A stretch of DNA of 64,000 bases. It comes from Guyparkeria sp. WRN-7 (lineage in GTDB: Bacteria; Pseudomonadota; Gammaproteobacteria; Halothiobacillales; Halothiobacillaceae). Where the stretch lies: NCBI RefSeq assembly GCF_001641825.1, contig NZ_LRFH01000014.1:62001-126000 (forward strand), in the 5' to 3' direction. The notes beneath the pieces were generated by a model. It had not been told where the DNA came from. It did not search any database and saw only the letters and a list, made by a program, of their open reading frames with translations. Made by a program: the position numbers and the translations under genes. Below are positions 58,181-64,000 of this stretch, in pieces. Positions within the stretch are counted from its first letter, which is position 1. Each line of letters starts with the position of its first letter.

Positions 58181-58807
58181 ATGATCGACATCGTGATCGC
58201 CACCAACAACGACGGCAAGATGGCCGAATTCGAGGAGATGCGACGGGTGCTGGCCGAAAGCCACCCGACCCTCGTCCGGCTGCGATTCGTCTCCCAGCGC
58301 CAGTGGAACGTCGCCTCGCCGGTGGAGGATGCCGACAGCTTTCGCGGTAACGCCCTGATCAAGGCACGCCATACCGCCGCCGAAACGGCCCGTCCGGCGA
58401 TCGGCGACGATTCGGGGCTGAAGGTCGACGCCCTCGACGGGCGGCCGGGCATCTTCTCCTCGCGTTTCGCCGCTGAGGGCGCGAGCGATGCGGAGAACAA
58501 CGCCAAGCTGGTCGACGAGCTTGCCAAGCGTCCGGATACGCCGCGCACGGCCCGCTTCGTCTGCGCGCTGGCCTTCGTTCGCGATGCCGAGGATCCCGAA
58601 CCGATCGTGGTCGAAGGCACCTGGGAAGGCGAGGTGCTCGATGCGCCCCGCGGCGAGCGCGGCTTCGGCTACGACCCGCTGTTCTTCTCGCCGGAGCACG
58701 GCATGAGCGTCGGCGAGATGGACCCGGACGAGAAGCACCGCGTCAGTCACCGCGCCCGCGCCCTCCAGCAGCTGATCGAATGTCTGGCCGACGTGGAGCT
58801 CGACTGA
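58181..58807 (+). CDS. rdgB: XTP/dITP pyrophosphatase RdgB
   Basis: A 208-residue house-cleaning nucleotide pyrophosphatase of the Ham1 family that removes non-canonical purine NTPs. Motifs: VIATNNDGKMAEF, GDDSGLKVDALDGRPGIFSSR and GFGYDPLFF. The start is an ATG with a weak GGAG ahead; the frame extends upstream without family match. It is followed four bases later by hemW, as in many gammaproteobacteria. Confidence 0.95.
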   Translation: MIDIVIATNNDGKMAEFEEMRRVLAESHPTLVRLRFVSQRQWNVASPVEDADSFRGNALIKARHTAAETARPAIGDDSGLKVDALDGRPGIFSSRFAAEGASDAENNAKLVDELAKRPDTPRTARFVCALAFVRDAEDPEPIVVEGTWEGEVLDAPRGERGFGYDPLFFSPEHGMSVGEMDPDEKHRVSHRARALQQLIECLADVELD

Positions 58808-58811
58808 CGCC

Positions 58812-59984
58812 ATGGCCCTGCTGCAGTTCACCGACAACCCGCCGCTTTCCCTCTACATCCACCTGCCCTGGTGTGTCGAGAAATGCCCGTACTGCGACTT
58901 CAACTCGCACGGGCTCAAGGGGCGCGACCTGCCCGAGGCCGAGTACGTCGACGCCCTGCTGCGCGACCTCGAGCCCGAACTGCCGCTGACCTGGGGGCGG
59001 CCGATCGAGACCATCTTCCTCGGTGGCGGCACCCCGAGCCTGTTCTCGCCCGAGGCGCTCGACCGGCTGATGTCGGGTCTGCGCGCGCTGCTCGACCTGC
59101 GGTTCACCCGCGAGGTGACCCTCGAGGTCAACCCGGGCACCGACATGGCATCAAGGCTGGCCGAATACCGGGCGATCGGCTTCAACCGGGTCTCGATCGG
59201 GGTACAGAGCTTCAATGACCGCTCGCTCGAACGGCTCGGACGCATCCACGACCGCCGCGCGGCCTGGCGGACCATCGAGGCGGCCCACGATGCCGGGCTC
59301 GACAGCTTCAACATCGATCTGATGCACGGCCTGCCGGGTCAGACCGAAGCGGACGGGCTGGCCGACGTCGAAACGGCCCTCTCGCTGGAGCCGCCGCACC
59401 TGTCCTGGTATCAGCTGACCATCGAGCCGAACACGGCCTTCGCCTTCAGCCCGCCGGCACTGCCACCCGAGGCCACCCTCGACCGCATCGGCGAGGCGGG
59501 CCGGGATAGGTTGATCGGCGCGGGCTACGAACACTACGAGATCTCGGCCTTCGCCCAGCCGGACCATGCCTGTCAGCACAACCTCAACTACTGGCAGTTC
59601 GGCGACTATCTCGGTATTGGTGCCGGTGCGCACGGCAAACTGACGCTGCCGGCGGAGAACCGCATCGAGCGGCGCGTGCGCAGCCGCCATCCCAACCAGT
59701 ATCTGGAACTGGCCGGGCAGTCCGCCAACATCGACGCCCACGACATCAGCCGCCAGGATCTGCCGTTCGAGTTCATGCTCAACGCCCTGCGACTGACCGA
59801 GGGCTTTCCGGTCAGCCTGTTCCAGGAGCGCACCGGGATGCCGATCGCGGTGGTGTCGAAGACCCTGCGCGGCCTGGAAGACGACGGCCTGATCGAATGG
59901 GACATCCAGACGATCCGGCCGACCGACCAGGGGCTACGCTTTCTCAACGACGTGCTGGGCCGCTTCCTGCCCGACGGCGACTAG
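58812..59984 (+). CDS. hemW: Heme chaperone HemW (radical SAM)
   Basis: A 390-residue radical SAM protein with the 4Fe-4S motif CVEKCPYC (CxxxCxxC) and HLPWC at the start; GGGTPS follows, and the C-terminal HemN-like winged domain is present. HemW carries heme to respiratory enzymes and has often been named oxygen-independent coproporphyrinogen oxidase. It lacks the longer HemN N-terminus. Confidence 0.94.
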   Translation: MALLQFTDNPPLSLYIHLPWCVEKCPYCDFNSHGLKGRDLPEAEYVDALLRDLEPELPLTWGRPIETIFLGGGTPSLFSPEALDRLMSGLRALLDLRFTREVTLEVNPGTDMASRLAEYRAIGFNRVSIGVQSFNDRSLERLGRIHDRRAAWRTIEAAHDAGLDSFNIDLMHGLPGQTEADGLADVETALSLEPPHLSWYQLTIEPNTAFAFSPPALPPEATLDRIGEAGRDRLIGAGYEHYEISAFAQPDHACQHNLNYWQFGDYLGIGAGAHGKLTLPAENRIERRVRSRHPNQYLELAGQSANIDAHDISRQDLPFEFMLNALRLTEGFPVSLFQERTGMPIAVVSKTLRGLEDDGLIEWDIQTIRPTDQGLRFLNDVLGRFLPDGD

Positions 59985-59991
59985 CTCGCGC

Positions 59992-61377
59992 TCAGTCGCC
60001 CTTCTTCTGCGGGCGGCGCCAGCCGTCGATCTCGCTCTGGCGCGCTCGGGCAACGGCCAGCCGCCCTTCGGCCACGTTGCGCGTGATGGTCGAGCCGGCG
60101 CCCACGGTGACGTCGTCGCCGAGCGTGACCGGCGCGACCAGCTGCGACGCCGAACCGACGAACACCCGGTCACCGATCTCGGTGTGGTGCTTGTTGGCGC
60201 CATCGTAGTTGCAGGTGATCGTGCCCGCGCCGAGATTGCAGTCGTCGCCGACCCGCGTGTCACCCACGTAGGACAGATGGTTGACCTTGGAGCGCTCGCC
60301 GATGCGCGCGGCCTTCACCTCGACGAAGTTGCCGATCTTCGCGGCCGTGTCGAGCGCGGCACCCGGGCGCAGCCGGGCGTAAGGACCGATCGCATTGTCG
60401 CCGGCGGCGACCACACCATCGACATGGCTGAACGCCTCCACGGTCGAGCCGGAGCCGATCTCGCAGTCGCGTAGCACGCAGTGCGGGCCAATTCGCACGT
60501 TGTCGCCCAGCCGCACCTCGCCCTCGAACACGCAGCCGACGTCGATCGAGACATCCGTGCCGCACTCGAGCGTGCCACGGATGTCGAGCCGGGTCGGGTC
60601 GGCGACCGTGGTGCCGGACAGCGCCAGTGCCTCGGCCTGCCGCTCCTGATAGACCCGCTCCAGGCGGGCCAGCGCGAGCCGGTCGTTGACGCCGGTCACT
60701 TCCCAGGCATCCCCGGCGATCACGGCGTCGACCGGCTTGCCTTCGCCCGCGGCCATCTCGACGATGTCGGTCAGGTAGAGCTCGCCCTGGGCGTTGCCGG
60801 CCTCGAGGCGATCCAGCCAGCTGACCAGGTCGCCGTAGCGTGCCATCAGGATGCCGGTATTGACCTCCTGGACCTGTCGCTCGGCCTCGGACGCATCCTT
60901 CTGCTCGACGATGCGGCGAACGCTGCCGCTCTCGTCGCGCAGGATCCGGCCGTAACCGGTCGGGTCATCCATGTGCACGGTCAGCAGCGAGACCACCGCG
61001 TCGGTGGCGGCCAGCTCGCGGAGCGTGTCACCGCCCAGCAACGGCACGTCGGCATACAGCACCAGGACCCGGTCGTCCGCAGCCGCATCCAGTCCCTCGA
61101 TGCCCAGTTGTACGGCGTGTCCGGTCCCGTTCTGATCGTGCTGCCAGACCCACTGCACCTCCCGGTCGGCCTGCGAGGCGAGCACGGTCTCGCCCTCGTG
61201 ACCGATCACCACCCGTATGCCGGCGGGATCGAGACCGCTCGCGGTATCCAGGCAGTGTGCCAGCATCGAGCGGCCGGCGATCTCGTGCAGCACCTTCGGG
61301 GTCGCCGAGCGCATGCGCGTGCCCTTGCCGGCGGCCAGCACCACGACGTGCAGCTTCCCTTTTGCCGAATCATTCAT
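59992..61377 (-). CDS. glmU: Bifunctional GlmU (GlcNAc-1-P uridyltransferase/acetyltransferase)
   Basis: A 461-residue enzyme giving UDP-GlcNAc for peptidoglycan and lipopolysaccharide. The N-terminal pyrophosphorylase has VVLAAGKGTRMRS and the C-terminal domain is a left-handed beta helix of hexapeptide repeats (about 255-430) with the acetyltransferase site NFVEVKAA and CNYDGANKHHTEIG. It follows the ATP synthase genes on the same strand, after a terminator. Confidence 0.96.
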   Translation of the reverse strand: MNDSAKGKLHVVVLAAGKGTRMRSATPKVLHEIAGRSMLAHCLDTASGLDPAGIRVVIGHEGETVLASQADREVQWVWQHDQNGTGHAVQLGIEGLDAAADDRVLVLYADVPLLGGDTLRELAATDAVVSLLTVHMDDPTGYGRILRDESGSVRRIVEQKDASEAERQVQEVNTGILMARYGDLVSWLDRLEAGNAQGELYLTDIVEMAAGEGKPVDAVIAGDAWEVTGVNDRLALARLERVYQERQAEALALSGTTVADPTRLDIRGTLECGTDVSIDVGCVFEGEVRLGDNVRIGPHCVLRDCEIGSGSTVEAFSHVDGVVAAGDNAIGPYARLRPGAALDTAAKIGNFVEVKAARIGERSKVNHLSYVGDTRVGDDCNLGAGTITCNYDGANKHHTEIGDRVFVGSASQLVAPVTLGDDVTVGAGSTITRNVAEGRLAVARARQSEIDGWRRPQKKGD

Positions 61378-61422
61378 GTGACGAGTTCCTCGTGTTTCGT
61401 GCCGCCCATCGACGGCGGAAAC

Positions 61423-61448
61423 AAAAAAGGAGCCCCGGGGGCCCCTTT
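61423..61448 (-). terminator. Terminator of the ATP synthase operon
   Basis: On the minus strand, AAAGGGGCCCC/GGGGCTCCT (one G-T pair) is followed by six T. It lies 25 bases past the atpC stop and 45 bases before glmU. Confidence 0.82.
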
Positions 61449-61472
61449 CTTTACCGCGTTACGACGCTCGCC

Positions 61473-61910
61473 TCAGTGGCGGCTCGCACGCATCGACTTG
61501 ATCCACTTGAGACGTTCTTCCGCCTCGACCATGATCATCTCGGCCGAGGTGAAGTCGAGCTGCCCACGCTGCTCGTACTCCTGAACGTACTCCTCCTCTT
61601 CACCCATGCGGGCTTCGAGCTCGTTGGGATCCAGGCTCTTCGCGTCCTCTTCCGTCAGCGCCCAGTCAGCGATGATGCTGACGACGTGGGGCTGGACTTC
61701 GACCACCCCGAAACCGACGAAATAGCGCACGATCGAGCCGTCGTCCTGATGCACCCGGACTTCGCCCGGACGCAGTACCGACAACGTCTGCGTGTGGCGG
61801 GCGGTCACGCCCATTTCGCCGGCTTCGGTCGGGATGGTGACGAACGTCGCCATCCCGCTGAAGATCGGCTTTTCCATGCTGACGATGTCGACTCGGGTAG
61901 TCATAGCCAT
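61473..61910 (-). CDS. atpC: ATP synthase epsilon subunit
   Basis: A 145-residue subunit of F1: beta-sandwich N-terminal domain (VDIVSMEKPIFSG, EMGVTARHT) and a C-terminal helical hairpin that regulates the motor. The C-terminus (about 95-145) is Glu-rich, EARMGEEEEYVQEYE. It is the last gene of the operon, 16 bases after atpD. Confidence 0.95.
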   Translation of the reverse strand: MAMTTRVDIVSMEKPIFSGMATFVTIPTEAGEMGVTARHTQTLSVLRPGEVRVHQDDGSIVRYFVGFGVVEVQPHVVSIIADWALTEEDAKSLDPNELEARMGEEEEYVQEYEQRGQLDFTSAEMIMVEAEERLKWIKSMRASRH

Positions 61911-61925
61911 GGTCGACCTCCGTTA

Positions 61926-63356
<1,431 letters not shown>

Positions 63357-64000
63357 TCACACGGCGGCCGCGCCGGATACGATCTCGGAAATTTCCTGAG
63401 TGATCGCCGCCTGACGCGCCTTGTTGTACTGCAGCTTCAGGTCCGTGATCATGTCGCTGGCGTTGTCGGACGCGTTCTTCATCGCGATCCGACGGGCCGA
63501 CATTTCGCAGGCCACGTTTTCCACGGCTGCGGACACGATCAGGCCGGAGATGTAGCGCTTGAGCACCGCGTCCAGGACGATCTCCGAGTCCGGCTCGTAG
63601 ATGTAGTCCCAGTGGTGCTTGAGGCTCTCGTCCTCCTGGTACTGAAGCGGTGCGATCTGTTCGACGGTCGGGTTCTGGGTCATCGAGTTGACGAACTCGT
63701 TGCGCGCCAGCTCGATGCGATCCACGTCGCCGTTCTCGAACGCTGCCAGTGCGGCGTTGATCGCCTTGCGCATCGCAGCGTAGCTCGGCTTGTCGCCCAG
63801 ACCGGTCACGGAGGTCAGCACGTTGCCCCCGTAGCGGCGGAAGAACGCACGGCCCTTGCTGCCTACCGGGATGACGTCGACCTCGACACCATTCTTCTCG
63901 TATTCACGGATCGTCTCGCCGACGCGCTTAAGCAGGTTGACGTTCAGCCCGCCGCACAGGCCACGATCCGTGGTCACCACGATCATCAGTACGCGCTTTA
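63357..64000 (-). CDS. atpG: ATP synthase gamma subunit (5' end outside the window)
   Basis: The last 214 codons of the F1 gamma subunit, the rotating shaft. VTTDRGLCGGLN and the C-terminal helix MKNASDNASDMITDLKLQYN with ARQAAITQEISEI are diagnostic. The frame is open through to the window edge (KRVLMIVV before the first Met), so the start lies beyond it. It is 43 bases ahead of atpD. Confidence 0.96.
   Translation of the reverse strand, partial: KRVLMIVVTTDRGLCGGLNVNLLKRVGETIREYEKNGVEVDVIPVGSKGRAFFRRYGGNVLTSVTGLGDKPSYAAMRKAINAALAAFENGDVDRIELARNEFVNSMTQNPTVEQIAPLQYQEDESLKHHWDYIYEPDSEIVLDAVLKRYISGLIVSAAVENVACEMSARRIAMKNASDNASDMITDLKLQYNKARQAAITQEISEIVSGAAAV

Overview
This 64 kb window is GC-rich chromosome from a gammaproteobacterium. 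Single-copy gene orders typical of that class include divergent ssb/uvrA, pilS-pilR, coaBC-dut-argB, rdgB-hemW and atpG-atpD-atpC-glmU. A complete ectoine-degradation operon together with several persulfide/rhodanese genes suggests a halophilic or halotolerant sulfur-metabolising lineage, such as the Halothiobacillaceae. That placement is an inference; there is no rRNA in the window.

1-5.5 kb: the end of a sensor diguanylate cyclase, an MFS transporter, then about 1 kb without genes that holds two inverted copies of a hairpin-rich repeat. Two A/T-richer small genes (a membrane protein and a lipoprotein) follow, then a Sbal_3080-type lipoprotein gene broken by two in-frame stops. 5.5-12.5 kb: the ectoine catabolic operon (doeB2-doeD-doeA-doeC, minus strand), divergent from a CstB-type persulfide dioxygenase-sulfurtransferase. 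12.6-17.8 kb: an accessory island of lower GC with a 1221-residue membrane-spanning YobI/KAP-like P-loop NTPase coupled to a 60-residue cysteine-containing protein, a secreted protein of unknown function, and an intact plus a decayed copy of a small coiled-coil gene. 17.9-25.3 kb: ssb, uvrA, a DsrE/DksA-like/PRC-like gene group, a periplasmic metallo-beta-lactamase-fold protein with a palindrome upstream, and an aldo/keto reductase.

25.4-32.8 kb: phosphate and regulatory genes (psiE, phoU, ppk, pilS, pilR, sixA). 33.0-37.1 kb: a signalling module of an FHA protein, a receptor-type Ser/Thr kinase, a LysM/TPR lipoprotein and a PP2C phosphatase. 37.2-40.5 kb: an ABC-F ATPase, tRNA-Pro(CGG) and ispB. 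40.5-51.1 kb: a tightly overlapping seven-gene operon (ArsR-rhodanese, MoxR, DUF58, DUF4381, two VWA proteins, BatD), divergent from a sulfur set (MBL protein, secreted DsrE, secreted rhodanese, MFS) across a 24-bp palindrome. 51.2-64 kb: housekeeping genes, namely a DUF4124 protein, argB, dut, coaBC, a thioredoxin-like protein, transaldolase, a DnaJ-like protein, hsp20 with a sigma-32-like promoter, the small rpmJ gene, rdgB, hemW, glmU and the end of the ATP synthase operon.

The most interesting points are the covarying inverted repeat (3.2-4.0 kb), the NTPase island (12.6-16.5 kb), the sulfur-regulator/MoxR-VWA operon with its shared operator (40.5-48.7 kb), and the altered metal sites of two MBL-fold proteins. 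No CRISPR array, integrase or transposase was seen.
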